Below, one piece after another: positions 13,401-23,969 of a stretch of DNA of 64,000 bases; positions within the stretch are counted from its first letter, which is position 1, and the number at the start of each line of letters is the position of its first letter. The position numbers and the translations under genes were made by a program. The notes under the pieces are model-generated. The model was given only the letters and a program-made list of their open reading frames with translations. It made no database searches and was not told the origin of the DNA. The DNA comes from Halisarca cf. caerulea (taxonomy: Eukaryota > Porifera > Demospongiae > Chondrillida > Halisarcidae), in assembly GCA_963170055.1 (NCBI GenBank), contig CAUJGJ010000065.1:2772696-2836695 (forward strand), given 5' to 3'.

Positions 13401-16400
13401 CCGCTGTACGTACAGTGTGTGTACGGGTGCTGTTTGTTCCTATGCGGCTAAAACATAGTAACAAACACTAGCCCTGGCAAAAGGCACTGTACGAATTAAG
13501 CAGCAAAATGAGCTTGAGAACGGTGTTAAAAGCATCAATATGTTTGTTTAACTGCTTGTCTTCTTTTCGTCTGCTACCCCCCCTCTCCTTTGCGTCTTTC
13601 TACCAAAACGTCATGACTCAAGATTTCGACACAACCCGTTTTTCCTAGCTGATGCTTCTGAAATTAGCTTTGCATCTTGAAATATGTTCCTAAAATAAGT
13701 CATTCTTGCTCGGAGAAACGTTTCCAATTAACCAATGCCATTACACAATTTATGACATAATTATTATTGCCTATCATCCCTGCGGCATACGTCTGGTGAG
13801 TGTACGCTGTACATCCGTTGATTGACCACTCGTCTGACTGCCATACATTGTCCAGTTTTTTGTTACGAGTACCATATCTCAGCACTTTGGTATGACGTGC
13901 TCTGTTGACCCACTGACCCACAGGTACCCCAGAGTTCATGGCTCCAGAGATGTACGAGGAGCATTACGATGAATCGGTGGACACATATGCCTTTGGAATG
14001 TGCCTCATTGAGATGTCCACACTGGAGTACCCATATATGGAGTGCAGCAATCCTGCTCAAATCTATCGCAAAGTGACAGCTGGAGTACCTCCTCAAGCCC
14101 TTGACAAAGTCAAGAACTCACTGTTGAGGGAGATTATACACAAATGCACTGTCCAGAACAAGGCTGAAAGGTGAGGGAGGTGGATGAGGTGAGGGGTGTG
14201 AATGTGGTGAGGGTTGTGGATGAGGTGAGGGGTGTGAACGTGGTGAGGGGTGTGGATGAGGTGAGGGGTGTGGATGAGGTGAGGGGTGTGGATGAGGTGA
14301 GGGGTGTGGATGAGGTGAGGGGTGTGGATGTGGTGAGGGTTGTGGATGAGGTGAGGGGTGTGGATGAGGTGAGGGGTGTGGATGAGGTGAGGGGTGTGGA
14401 TGAGGTGAGGGGTGTGGATGTGGTGAGGGGTGTGGATGAAGTGAGGGGTGTGGATGTGGTGAGGGGTGGGCTGTGCTTGCGGTGAGAGTGTAGGAGTACT
14501 TGGTAGCTTGTCCTTCCTCCATCCACGTTCCAGGTATTCAGTCACAGATCTTCTTAACCATCCCTTCTTCAAAGTACTGGACTACAAGATTGGTCTCCTC
14601 CCCCCTGATGATGTTAGCGACACCATGGGTCGTTTGAGGATAGAACTGCAGCAGCAGATCCCTGACAAGGAGACAGCGGCAGCTATTGTACTTGAGAGGG
14701 ACTTTGACCCAGACAATGATGACCCAATGGATGTAGCAAAGGAAATGGTCAACACACATCTTCCTTTTGAGGAGTTCAGTGAAGTAGCACGAGAGATAGA
14801 GAAGCTGGTGACTGTGCAGAAAGCAGACGCAAGCACAGAAATAGGTTCCTTTGGCGAGGAGGCTACAAAGGATGATAAAGAGGCTTCTTCCAGTTCAGTA
14901 AGTAGCTCTCCTCAGCACATCAGTAGACCAGAGAGTGGAGTGGAGACACATGTTGACTCTCCTGACATAAAGCCAGACAATGTCACTGTTGAAGATCAAG
15001 TCCCAAACTCTCCCAAACCAGAAGATAGTGTAGAAGTGGCTGGCCTTGTCCAATCCAAGCCTCCTCCTCCTCCTTCTGTTGCCCCGTCTGTTGAGCCCCC
15101 AGTGACAGACCCTCCCCCCAGCCTGCCACATACTAGCTCCTACACTGATGTCACTGCAGTTGATCCTCCCTCCATTGGCCCTGCTGGGGAGGAGAGTGTG
15201 GAAGGGACGACAAAATATGTTAAATTATCCACTTCAGAAGAGGTTCCCTTGTCGTCTGCTACTGGAGGGGGAGACAAACCTCGCAAGTCCAGGCAGAAGC
15301 CCAAACCAGCCAAAGAAGGAAAGCGACCCATGAAACTACTTTTAACGGATGTTAAAGGAGATGATATAGCTGAGTGCCAGTTCACCAATTCTGGGCAGCA
15401 AATCAGTTTTACATTCAGTTTACAGGCAGACACCACAGAGGTCCTGACAGACAACATGGTGGGTCTGGTCAATGTTTAGTGTCTTGGAATGGATATTATA
15501 TGCTTTGTTCTCTTCTTACGTAGCTGAAAGCAGCTCACTTACAGAAAGAGCAAAGAGATGAATTCCGAGAGTTGGCTGAGAAGGTTATACAACAGGCAAA
15601 GGCGCAAGTGAACAAGAAGAAATCATCATCTCAAGACAGTGATTCTGATCTTAACTCCACTGCATTCTCCAATTCTACTTTAGCAACAAGTGTCTCCCTT
15701 CATCAACCTTCAGCTATTCATCAGCCACAGACAACTGCCTTTCAAGAGGTTTTAAGCTCCTCCACCACCACTCTTCAGGGAGTACCCCCCACCTCCACTC
15801 TTCAGGGAGTACCCCCCACCTCCACTCTTCAGGGAGTACCCCCCACCTCCACTCTCCAGGGAGTACCCCCCACCTCCACTCTCCAGGGAGTACCCCCCAC
15901 CTCCACTCTCCAGGGAGTACCCCCCACCACCACTCTCCAGGGAGTACCCCCCACCTCCACTCTTCAGGGAGTACCCCCCACCACCACTCTCCAGGGAGTA
16001 CCCCCCACCTCCACTCTCCAGGGAGTACCCCCCACCTCCACTCTCCAGGGAGTACCCCCCACCACCACTCTTCAGGGAGTATCCCCCACCACCACTCTTC
16101 AGGGAGTACCCCCCACCTCCACTTTTCAGCGAGTTCCCTCCACTACCACTATTCAGGGATTTCCTCCTGCCTCAACACTTCAGGCAGCTCCCCCCAGTTC
16201 TACCCTTCAGGAAGTCCCCACCACCTTCACCCATCAGGGGGTTCCTGTCACTTCCTCACTTCAGGGAATTCCCCTAAGTTCTACCATTCAAGGAGTCCCC
16301 CTCAACACTACCATTCAAGGGTTCCCTCCCAGCTCGGCTTTGCAGGGGGTTCCCCCAAGTTCTACTCTTCAAGGAGTTCCTTTAACCTCCACCCTTCAAA

Positions 16401-17743
16401 GGGCTCCACCTGGGTCCACTCTTCCCCTTGGTCCTACCATTCAGAGGATTGCTCCCAGCTCTGCTCTTCAAGAAAATCCCCGTGGCTCATCCCCTCAGGG
16501 GATTCTTCCCAGCTCCACTACACAGGGCATTGCCCTTAGTCACATCCTTCAAGGAAATCCCCCCAGGGCTACTTTCCAAGATATTCAACCAAGTTCCACT
16601 TGTCAACACAATCGGCAAGGCTCTATCACTCATAGTCATCCTAGTTCAACGATTCCATGGGCTCCCCCAACTCCCATCTTTCAAGGAGTATCAGCTACGT
16701 CAACAACTGAGTGTGTCCCTGCATCTTCTGTACTGGTCACACCCACAGTCCATGGGATACCACCACCTGGTGGACTGCAGGGTATCCTAGCAACATCAAC
16801 ATTCCATGGTCTACCACCAGCTAGTGTGTTTCATCATCTGCCAAGTGCCAACACCTTCCACGGCATACCTTCCCAGGAGCTGCACACCAGTGCCAATAGC
16901 TTATTCCCTCCTAGACGTTCCTCTACTGGGCGACGGAAGACATTTGTTGTGGAGAGAATACCAGATACTGACAGAAGTCCTGTTAGTGATACCCCTCACC
17001 CCAAGTCAGATGGGCAGCGATCATTTATTGTAGAAACTGTCTCTGAATCAGGCTTGTCTTCATACGACATATCTCCTGACAACTCCACTAACTTTGAGTG
17101 TGGACAGCTATCCACACACACACCGTCTCCAACTGTTCATCGACGGCCAAGTGACCTTCCTGTTAGTTCTTCTGAGACCTCCTCGGCTTTTCCTGTTCAC
17201 CCAAATGACCTACAGAAAGTGGACGGTGCCATTGGAATGATGCTGTACTCAATGATTCAAGTGCTCAAGAATCCAAAGATGTCAGAACTTGTTTCTGAGC
17301 TGGAAAAGAAGTACGGTTCTCCTAGTGCAGACTCCTCACCTGTGCCCACCTCCACTCACAACCCTAACTTCAGGAGCACTTCATGTCCTCCTCATTTGAC
17401 ACAAGTGAGACTTCTTCCCTTTGTGTGTGTTGAATGCCTCAGCTAATCTGTACTCTCTCTCTCTCTCTCTCTGTGTGTTCAGATAACCCACAACTCACTA
17501 GAAGCAAACACAGATCCTAAAAGACTACAACTAGAACAACAGTAAGTCTGTCAGTTGGCGAATCTTTGGCTGTACATATATTCTGCTGAGGTCAAGGGCC
17601 GTTTTGGCTATGACCAGTGATGATGATTATTATTATATAATTAGCTGTATTCTTTGTACAGGTTTAAAGAGGAGTGCCTGAAACTCGAGGACAAATATCA
17701 AAAACTTCTCAGCGAACACGAAGCCAGAAGAGGCAGCTCTTGA
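4474..17743 (+). CDS. WNK: WNK (with-no-lysine) serine/threonine kinase, complete
   Basis: Eight coding exons: 4474-5469, 10207-10373, 10983-11200, 13924-14170, 14534-15458, 15524-17404, 17483-17541 and 17662-17743. They sum to 4,575 bp (1,524 aa) and all junctions are in phase. WNKs sense chloride/osmolarity and phosphorylate SPAK/OSR1. The kinase domain begins around residue 295. The glycine loop [11 protein letters not shown] holds the WNK-type catalytic Lys, and the usual beta-3 Lys is Cys (AVAWCELS). [22 protein letters not shown] and [13 protein letters not shown] follow. In the T-loop the distal activation Ser is Thr (HVKTVIG) while the proximal Ser is kept. After the kinase comes a PF1/OSR1-C-like domain ([16 protein letters not shown]), then a second PF2/CCT-like domain ([18 protein letters not shown] to the exon 5/6 junction). 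Two peptides, [10 protein letters not shown] and [11 protein letters not shown], resemble degenerate RFxV docking motifs. A C-terminal coiled coil ends the protein. Two in-frame minisatellites lie in exons 1 and 6. Confidence 0.95.
4975..5215 (+). repeat. 24-bp coding minisatellite in WNK exon 1 (EGRTVEQG)
   Basis: About ten copies of an 8-residue unit EG(R/H)TVEQ(G/R) lie N-terminal to the kinase domain. The unit is acidic and probably disordered. Confidence 0.9.
5500..5833. repeat. 29-bp minisatellite in WNK intron 1
   Basis: About eleven copies of TGTATAGGCTGCTGGTGGTG followed by GGCGTGGTG. Related single units reappear at 7266-7290 and 9480-9640, so the 5831-8130 insertions seem to have landed in an older array. 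Confidence 0.9.
5831..6712. mobile_element. Putative 0.88-kb inverted-repeat transposon
   Basis: The left end TACTGTATGAAAATATGTTC and following CTAATTTTTCA is matched in reverse complement at the right end (TGAAAAATTAGAACATATAT then GGTA). No intact transposase was recognised. It is inserted in the 29-bp minisatellite of WNK intron 1 and abuts the next element. Confidence 0.55.
6711..7265. mobile_element. Putative 0.56-kb MITE (ACTTTC...GAAAGT termini)
   Basis: The left ACTTTCTATAGAAATTTTAA is matched by the reverse complement of the right end (ACTTTCCATAGAAATTTGAA). Subterminal GGTCGGTCA repeats occur in both orientations. No coding sequence was seen. Confidence 0.55.
7352..8130. mobile_element. 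Putative 0.78-kb TA-inserting MITE (CGGTAGGGATCAAA)
   Basis: The left CGGTAGGGATCAAATACAAG and the reverse complement of the right (CGGTGGGGATCAAAAAAAG) form inverted ends flanked by TA on both sides (7350-7351 and 8131-8132). Both flanks are TAGCCCCAT-type repeats, consistent with a single insertion. TA duplication fits Tc1/mariner-type insertion; no transposase was recognised. Confidence 0.65.
8466..8572. repeat. 21-bp minisatellite x5 in WNK intron 1
   Basis: Five nearly identical copies of GGTATATCCTATGGTGCAGC plus T. Confidence 0.9.
9304..9435. repeat. 24-bp minisatellite in WNK intron 1
   Basis: Five to six copies of GGTAGTAGGGACTGGTCCAT then TCAC. The array reads open on the plus strand but has no coding context. 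Confidence 0.9.
9480..9645. repeat. Degenerate ~32-bp repeat related to the 29-bp array
   Basis: Units of GTGTAGGCTGTTAGTAGTGG followed by ACGTGGTCG diverge from the array at 5500-5833 but keep its GGCTGTTGGTGGTGGGCGTG core. Confidence 0.75.
9668..10085. repeat. 23-bp minisatellite before the WNK exon 2 acceptor
   Basis: About 18 copies of GTCAGTGTCTGGTGTTGTGT then TTG, ending 120 bp before the exon at 10207. Each copy contains TTTGGTCAG, an acceptor-like motif. All three plus frames stay open because the unit lacks stops; this is not coding. Confidence 0.9.
10806..10970. repeat. Degenerate GTGTGTCATGTGATCTCT repeat in WNK intron 2
   Basis: Roughly eight units of TGTGTGTCATGTGATCTCT with variable spacers, directly upstream of the acceptor at 10981-10982. 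Confidence 0.85.
11270..11955. repeat. 45-bp minisatellite in WNK intron 3
   Basis: About 15 copies of a 45-bp unit containing GATGTACTCCATCTCCCTCC and GGGGGTGGTCAGAG. Since 45 is a multiple of three, long ORFs appear in several frames and on the minus strand, but the block lies between two kinase exons. Confidence 0.95.
11985..12325. repeat. ~35-bp tandem repeat in WNK intron 3
   Basis: Units of ACCCAACACACTCGCCATGG then TGGCCCCTCCTACCAC, about nine copies, mildly divergent. Confidence 0.85.
12445..13110. repeat. 29-bp minisatellite containing an assembly gap
   Basis: Copies of CTCCCCACTGCGAACTCAGC then ACTGGTCCC on both sides of the N run, at least 16 in the resolved part. The true copy number is unknown. 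Confidence 0.95.
12501..12700. other. Assembly gap (200 N)
   Basis: Exactly 200 N inside the 29-bp array. The round number suggests a placeholder rather than a measured length. Confidence 0.98.
13115..13920. other. Unique remainder of WNK intron 3
   Basis: No exon, tandem repeat or terminal inverted repeat was recognised between the 29-bp array and the exon at 13924, apart from short CTGTACGTAC/GTACGG motifs near 13360-13430. Confidence 0.5.
14171..14470. repeat. 18-bp minisatellite beginning at the WNK exon 4 donor
   Basis: About 17 copies of GTGAGGGGTGTGGATGAG-type units. The array starts with the donor GTGAGG itself, and most copies reproduce GAG/GTGAGG. Confidence 0.95.
15768..16122 (+). 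repeat. 27-bp coding minisatellite in WNK exon 6 (LQGVPPTST)
   Basis: About 13 near-identical copies of a nonapeptide TLQGVPPTS, grading into about 20 diverged copies up to roughly 16900 (FQGxPPSSTxQGIP). The gradient suggests an old Pro/Ser/Thr-rich repeat domain with a recently re-expanded core. Confidence 0.93.
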
Positions 17744-17891
17744 CAAAGTATTTGGTTGTATGATATTCCTGTCTTGTCCCTACCCGTTCTGTTTTATCTC
17801 TGACCCTGTACAATACGCCGTATTCTTAATACCTGTGATCATGTGTGTTTACTGTAATCACATTATAATAATAGTGAAATTATTTTCTGAA

Positions 17892-18034
17892 TTATTGATC
17901 TTCATCCTCATCTTCAAATTTGTCTGCATCAACATCAAATAATTTGACAACTTTTGAGGATTTTGAAAGCTGTTAAAACAGAGAGAACAAAACACTACAT
18001 CTGAGCAATGAATAGTACATGCTTCCAGCGCGCG

Positions 18035-18104
<70 letters not shown>

Positions 18105-18610
18105 GCCTATTACAAGTACACACATACCAAGCAAGCCAGCTTCCTTTCTCCACTGACTGCCAAGGCTTTTGGCGCAAATCCAGGAATCTCAAGAATCTGA
18201 GACAAGCCAGAGCTAGCATCTTCCACCAGCAAACTGCAGGGACGTAGTGCAATGAATAATGGCAAGTTGTACTTGTAGAATGTGAGGGAACCCCAAACCT
18301 CCAACCCGACAATCCCACTGGTTCCTGCAGTGTGTGATGTCTTGCTTTTGTCAATAGCTCTTCTATTGAGAGCTGTGCCAGGGCACAACCAGGGGATTTC
18401 CCTCCACTGGTCTCCATGGCAATGGACAAGAAATTCCTGTCATAAATTTTCACAGCAGCAAACCTACACCAGATGTGACCAGTACAAAGCTAAAGATGCC
18501 CAATAATCTCCAATGTTGTAAAACTGATATACATACCTTCCTTGAAAGTGTTTCAGTTCAAACACAGCAAGTTGGGGCTTCCTATGGTACAATATTAGAG
18601 AACTAATGTT

Positions 18611-18700
<90 letters not shown>

Positions 18701-19773
18701 ACTACCACTACCACCACCACCACCACCACCAACACCAACAACAACAACACACCAGTTGTCTCCCTCAGTGACTAGCATGCCCATAACAGAAGGTTTGTAA
18801 GGGAAAGTGACAAGATGCCTTCCTTCAGTAGTACAGCCATCTCTGAAGAAAAGGAGACACTTTCCATCAGACAATTACCATTTGTGAGAGTACAACCACT
18901 TAAACTCACACAAAGTCCGGTAAAGTGTCCACAGAGCATTCAAACGAAGGGACTTTCAAAGAACAAGTGATTCCAATGACAAACGCTTTACTGACTGCTT
19001 CCTTAAAGTAGGAGCACCGCTTGTCAAAACAGCTAGAGAATGTACTCAGTGAATCTCCTCAACTCACAACTAGAGGTCTGAAAATGGCTTCGATGGATTC
19101 TTCAAGTTTGTTGACTAGTTGGTTCAGACTGCTCTTGGGAAGTACATCACAAAATGCCATCAGGTCTGACAATAATTAACACATGACAATCACATGACAA
19201 GCACACGATAGGCATGCAACAATCACATGACAAACACACGACAAGCACATGACAAGCACACGATAGGCACATACTTCAATGAACAAGTATTAATTTGACA
19301 AGCAAAACGAAGTCTCGAAGATGTGATAAGGACTTGAAAAGCACATGATAAGCACATGATGAGCACGTGATGAGCACACTAAAAGTACACAAGCACATGT
19401 TGTGTATGTCAAGAACACATGACATGCACATAAAAAGTACATAATGATCACATGATGAGCACATGACATCTATACAGAGTATTTATGACATGCACACGAT
19501 GTGTAACTGTATACACAGAAACATTTGACAAGTGTAACTTTCACCATCTAACAGTTCAGCTCCAAAACACAATTTTTTCACTCCTGAATTGCTCACTTGA
19601 TCAGGGCACTTTCAAGTTAAAGTATTCCCAAGTCAGGGTGATAATTGCATAATCACTGCTAGTCTCATGTAGCCAGACCCACTCTTGAGCTATTTGTAGG
19701 TGTACGTGGGAGATTGGGTCTGGCTATACAAGACTAAATCATTGCTAATGAAGTACTGCACATGATAGTATGA

Positions 19774-19830
<57 letters not shown>

Positions 19831-19857
19831 CACACACACACACAGACACAGACACAC

Positions 19858-19909
<52 letters not shown>

Positions 19910-22900
19910 CAACAACAACAACAACAACAGAGTGCAACAGCAGTAAAGTGCAGCAAAAAGACTACCTGAGGAAGGTACTTCTGCTTTGCTCAGAATTCCT
20001 GTCAACTTTTGAAAATCTGTTTCCTAGCAACAAATGAATAGCCAACCAATGAAGTGAGCACAATTGCAATTACCATGGTAACCAACCTGAACCAATGCCA
20101 AGTCCTTGTCCAGAAAGAACTGTAGACAATAACAAAATTATGTAAGGTAAACCATTGCCAAACTCATCTCTGCACCCACCTGGCTGACCACCTCCAGATT
20201 CAAATGTCTATTGCTCTTGTCCTGTGCCAAACACACGTGAAGATATGCAAACATGCATTCACAGAGGATGCACTTCAGTATACCTTAGAGAGATGGGTTA
20301 GAAGGAAATCCATAACCAAAGGCCAATCATCAGATGAGACCACCTGAATGGAGGACATCCACAGGAAGTCATGTGATATTAGTCACAAGTCGTGTGACAC
20401 TAGTAAGTCAGTGACACAAGTCATGTAAGTTCACCTGGTCAGCCTCAGGCTGGGTTGCTACTTCTGATAACTTCAGTACAACTAACAATGAAAGGTCATG
20501 GATGAGGGGGCGTACGCATGTGGTCTAGCCGTCTAATAACCCTAGCCATACCTGAGTACAACCAGTGGGTAAATGCTTCAACACTCTTTGAAGATTCTTC
20601 AGTAACTCTGGGCAAAGAAAAAGATGCAAGACATGATATGCGTACAAGTATATAATGAAGAACCAGACACATTAAACAGGCACTAACAAACACACAGCAG
20701 CGAAGGTAGAGGACAAGCAGTAACCTATTAGATGCTAACTTAAGAAGTTCTATGTTTTTTGCTGAGAGTGAGCCAACAACTGTGAGGGCAGCTGTGGGGG
20801 AAGTCCCTGTTAAAGAAGGAACACTGACACGATAAAGCTCAGCCTATTACTAACCAATCACCGATGATTCCTTCATTCCAAGCACTCCAAATTTCTCATA
20901 CCATTTGGAGAGACCATACAATTCTGATAGGATGACCTCCACAGCCACAAGAACCCTAGCAAGATGGCAGGAACCTGTTTGGCGTATTTGGTGGTAGGAA
21001 TGCTTCAATGATGCACCAAGCTTCTTCAAGCCCTGTGTGGGATGAGGTCAGTCTGACTGCCATTTTACCTATCGTATGAGACCACACAAAATACATACAC
21101 TTGCAGCCAAGTCATTCAACAGGAAGTCCTGCAGCAGAGTGCTATTACAAGGGAAAAACACAGCATAACACAAGCAGGTACACAGGGAGGTGTGCCCTCA
21201 CCTGGCTCTACCACATGTTAACAAAAAGAGAAGCTCATCACCAGCTGTCACATCATCCGGTAGTCTCTACAACAAAGCACAGACAAGACTTAGTTCACAA
21301 GTTCCCTAACTTCCCAATCCCCTTTTCTCCTACTGAAGAATAACTTGTAAACTTGTCCTCAACGACCTCCAGAACTCCCTCCCATGACTCCTTCATGTTC
21401 ATCACATCCAACTTGAGCAACTAACATGCAAAAGTGAGAGGATGGAAAGTACAGATGATCACAAAGCACAATACCTCTCCAAAGAGCTCCTAACCTCAAC
21501 ACTGTGCCTTAGAAGACCATAGGCAGAAGACAGTACATGTAACTCTGCCACTCTGTCAACTGCTACAGGGAAGGACACCTACAACATCATGTGGTTTAGA
21601 TGGAACTGGGTCAAATAACACACACTCTACAGAGCAGACTACAACAACCTTGGCCAGGTGCAAGATGGGGTTGTCTCCAGATTTGGTGGAAAACATGGCC
21701 GCCAGTGTATGTTGATCATCAGTGACATTGACATAACACACAGAACAACTCTGTGGACAGGGAGTGAGTTGTAGATGCAGTCAACAAAGGTAGGATCAGA
21801 CCTTGTTAGTTCCAATACTATATATACAGCTACTATCACTCACTCCAACACCGGTTCCAAGAGTGCTTTCAACACGGGTTCCAACACTGGTTCCAACACC
21901 GGTTCCAGCAGTGCTTTCAACACGGGTTCCAATACCGGTTCCAACAGTGCTTTTAACACGGGTTCCAACACCAATTCCAACATGGGTTCCTACACCTGTT
22001 CCAACACTGGTTCCAACATGGGTTCCAACATGGGTTCCAACATGGGTTCCAACCCCAGTTCCACCACTGGCCAGTTGGATGCACCCAATGAGCAAAAGTC
22101 CATTTGCCCAGAAGTGTAGAAACCCACTCTTCAATGGAAAAGAACTTGTTTTCAGTCAAAACAGAATTTAATGGAGAAACAGACAACATACCCCATCTCC
22201 AACAAGCAACACACTCAAGTGTCTAAAGCAAATAAGAAGACAAAGATGACAAATATTATATGAAAACAATCTCAAGAGAACAATCTTACTCTTGACTTGA
22301 TGTCAGAAGTAGACTCTTCATTCCTTCCTCTTTCTCAGCTCTGATATTGACATCAAAACAAGTGATGCATACACACCACACCACACCACACCACACCACA
22401 CACCATGCAGGCAGTGTGTGGTGTGGTGTGGTGTGGTGTGGTGTGGTGTGGTGTGGTGGTATGGTGTGGTGTGGTGGTATGGTGTGGTGTCGTATGGTGT
22501 GGTGTGGTGTGGTGGTATGGTGTGGTGTCGTATGGTGTGATGGGTGTGGTGTGGTGTGGTGGGTGTGGTGCACAAATACAGACCTGTCACTCTGTGAAGG
22601 AGATGGAATGATTTTGGGGTAATCCATGTTGTAATGAAGTGGTCTAGAAGAAATAGACAATGCAAAGATTTGTTGACTTAAGGGCTCATCATGGCCACCG
22701 ATGGGCATGTGCACAGTGAGGATATAATGTTGTGGGAGGGGAGGACAGACACAGGGCTTCAAGCACTGACCTACATCATGTGCTTCATAGTGGGGAAGCT
22801 AGCACATGTGCAGTGGTGAGTAAGAGTGACCTACTGAGGGATCGGTAAAGATATCCATCGCATTGCTGTAACTGTACTCCCAATAGAGAAGCTGTGGAGC

Positions 22901-23969
22901 TCATGGCCCTTCTCAATACCGTGCAATGAGACTTGGCTATTTCTCCTCCCAACAGCAATCACTAATCAAAACAAAATGGCTGCCAGTGACAATCCAGCAG
23001 GTCTGACAAGAGTAAATCCCAGTTCATACCTCTTCCATCTGGTCTCCAGCACAAGACGGAAACATCTCCACTACTTGGTGGCAGGGTCCACACACGCTGC
23101 CAAGATAACCGATTCAAAAGAATCTGTAAGTATATCAGTAGAGGAGTGTGTGTAACATGAGTACAACAAGTGGGGATCTAGTAATCTTAGTATTCCTATG
23201 AGGGTTGTGTGTAACATGAGTACAACAAGTGGGGATCTAGTAATCTTAGTATTCCTATGAGGGTAGTGTACATGCAAAAAAGATGCTTGGCATTTTCTAT
23301 GATGTTTTTAGAGGAAGTCTTAAAAGTTGTCGTCAAAGGAAATTGTTGGGTCTAAGATCTGATGTATTCTCAGGAAGAATGAACTGTCAAACAAACAAAG
23401 AGCTTGAGCACAAATGGAGCATGGAATTCCCTTCCACCAGCAGCCAAGCAAAGCCATATTGATGCTACCAAACTTACATCTAGCACAGTATTCTCAACTT
23501 CTAATACATGGATAGCTAGTATTAGTTTTAGCAGGAAAAGCCCCATCGGCCTGGGATCCTGCAAACACACACAGACCTACAAATTCCACCAATGCAAGCA
23601 TGGACATCCATGATGCAAGAGAAATATGTGAGATTGCATATACAGTGAAATTATGTCAATCAGAGAAAATAATAACTGCATGCATTTTATCATAGTCCAT
23701 TTCGTACTACTTGTCCTTTTCACTGGGAGCCTCAATAATAGTCCACAGGGCTAGTGGTCTCTCCGGTATAAATAGTAATATTATAGTACTGAAAGATTTA
23801 CAAAAGCACCCTGGACGAAAGCACTGAAACTCGTCTACTGCAGATTAGAACTTACAGTATTATCAGATAATGCTGCAACTATCAAGTCCATTTTAGGAGA
23901 CCATGCCATCTGTACTATCTCCCCGCCCGAAGGTTTGGTGTCGCGAAGCTGATAACTTAGCTCGTCCAT
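17892..23969 (-). CDS. ANAPC4: Anaphase-promoting complex subunit 4 (APC4), complete span
   Basis: APC4 is a scaffold subunit of the APC/C ubiquitin ligase. About 25 small exons follow the family order. The start exon 23969-23856 has EIVQMAWSPKMDLIVAAL, matching the conserved N-terminal blade. Then come RVWTLPPSSGD...CWRPDGR (23096-23030), QVSLHGIEKGHELHSFSIGS (about 22945-22860) and HLSVLLVGDG (about 22220). LDVMNMKESWEGVLEVVEDK (about 21415-21345) is followed by GLKKLGASLKHSYHQIRQTG (about 21030), SKSVEAFTHWLYS (about 20590), SSLNQLVNKLEESIEAIF (about 19125), IYDRNFLSIAMETSGGKSPG (about 18450) and ALAVSGERKLACL (about 18150). The last exon 17969-17892 ends VVKLFDVDADKFEDEDEDQ, matching the family's acidic tail after the last strand. 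One tiny exon after exon 1 and some central boundaries are unresolved. Introns hold microsatellites, tandem repeats and one MITE. The gene is convergent with WNK, 148 bp between stops. Confidence 0.9.
18030..18101. repeat. (CA)n-(GA)n microsatellite in ANAPC4 intron
   Basis: CACACA followed by a long GAGAGA run in the last intron. Confidence 0.95.
18614..18699. repeat. (CA)n microsatellite, then ACC-rich tract
   Basis: Uninterrupted CA run of about 43 units followed by ACCACCACC repeats to about 18745, in an ANAPC4 intron. Confidence 0.97.
19160..19500. repeat. Degenerate ~10-bp AAGCACATGAC repeat
   Basis: Many imperfect copies of AGCACATGA(C/T) in an ANAPC4 intron, containing repeated CACATG/CACGTG E-box-like hexamers. 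Probably an old tandem repeat. Confidence 0.75.
19660..19736. mobile_element. TAGTCTC MITE, 77 bp, 9-bp target duplication
   Basis: Inverted ends TAGTCTCATGTAGCCAGACC and GGTCTGGCTATACAAGACTA. The flanks are AATCACTGC (19651-19659) and AATCATTGC (19737-19745), a 9-bp duplication with one mismatch. The element is nearly all fold-back. Confidence 0.85.
19779..19928. repeat. (CA)n/(GA)n/(CAA)n compound microsatellite
   Basis: CA runs with internal GAGAGA and a terminal ACAACAACA tract in an ANAPC4 intron. Confidence 0.95.
21840..22062. repeat. 12-bp-based tandem repeat in ANAPC4 intron
   Basis: Variants of AACACCGGTTCC, AACATGGGTTCC and AACAGTGCTTTC in tandem. The 12-bp periodicity keeps ORFs open on both strands, but it lies between APC4 exons on the other strand. 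Confidence 0.9.
22369..22572. repeat. (CCACA)n / (GTGTG)n fold-back tract
   Basis: A CCACACCACA run (about 22375-22402), a short spacer CCATGCAGGCAGT, then a long GTGTGGTGTGG tract. The two arms are reverse complements and could form a hairpin. In an ANAPC4 intron. Confidence 0.9.
23146..23269. repeat. 62-bp tandem duplication
   Basis: Two perfect copies of a unit beginning GTGTGTAACATGAGTACAAC in an ANAPC4 intron. Confidence 0.95.

Noticed and set aside
14093..14572. His/Pro-rich minus-strand ORFs opposite the WNK exon 4 donor
   Set aside because: Antisense reading of the 18-bp minisatellite; no independent start, splice site or homology.
21775..22171. Ser/Thr/Asn-rich ORFs (NTGSNTGSN) on the plus strand
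   Set aside because: 12-bp-based repeat inside an ANAPC4 intron; both strands are open for the same reason.
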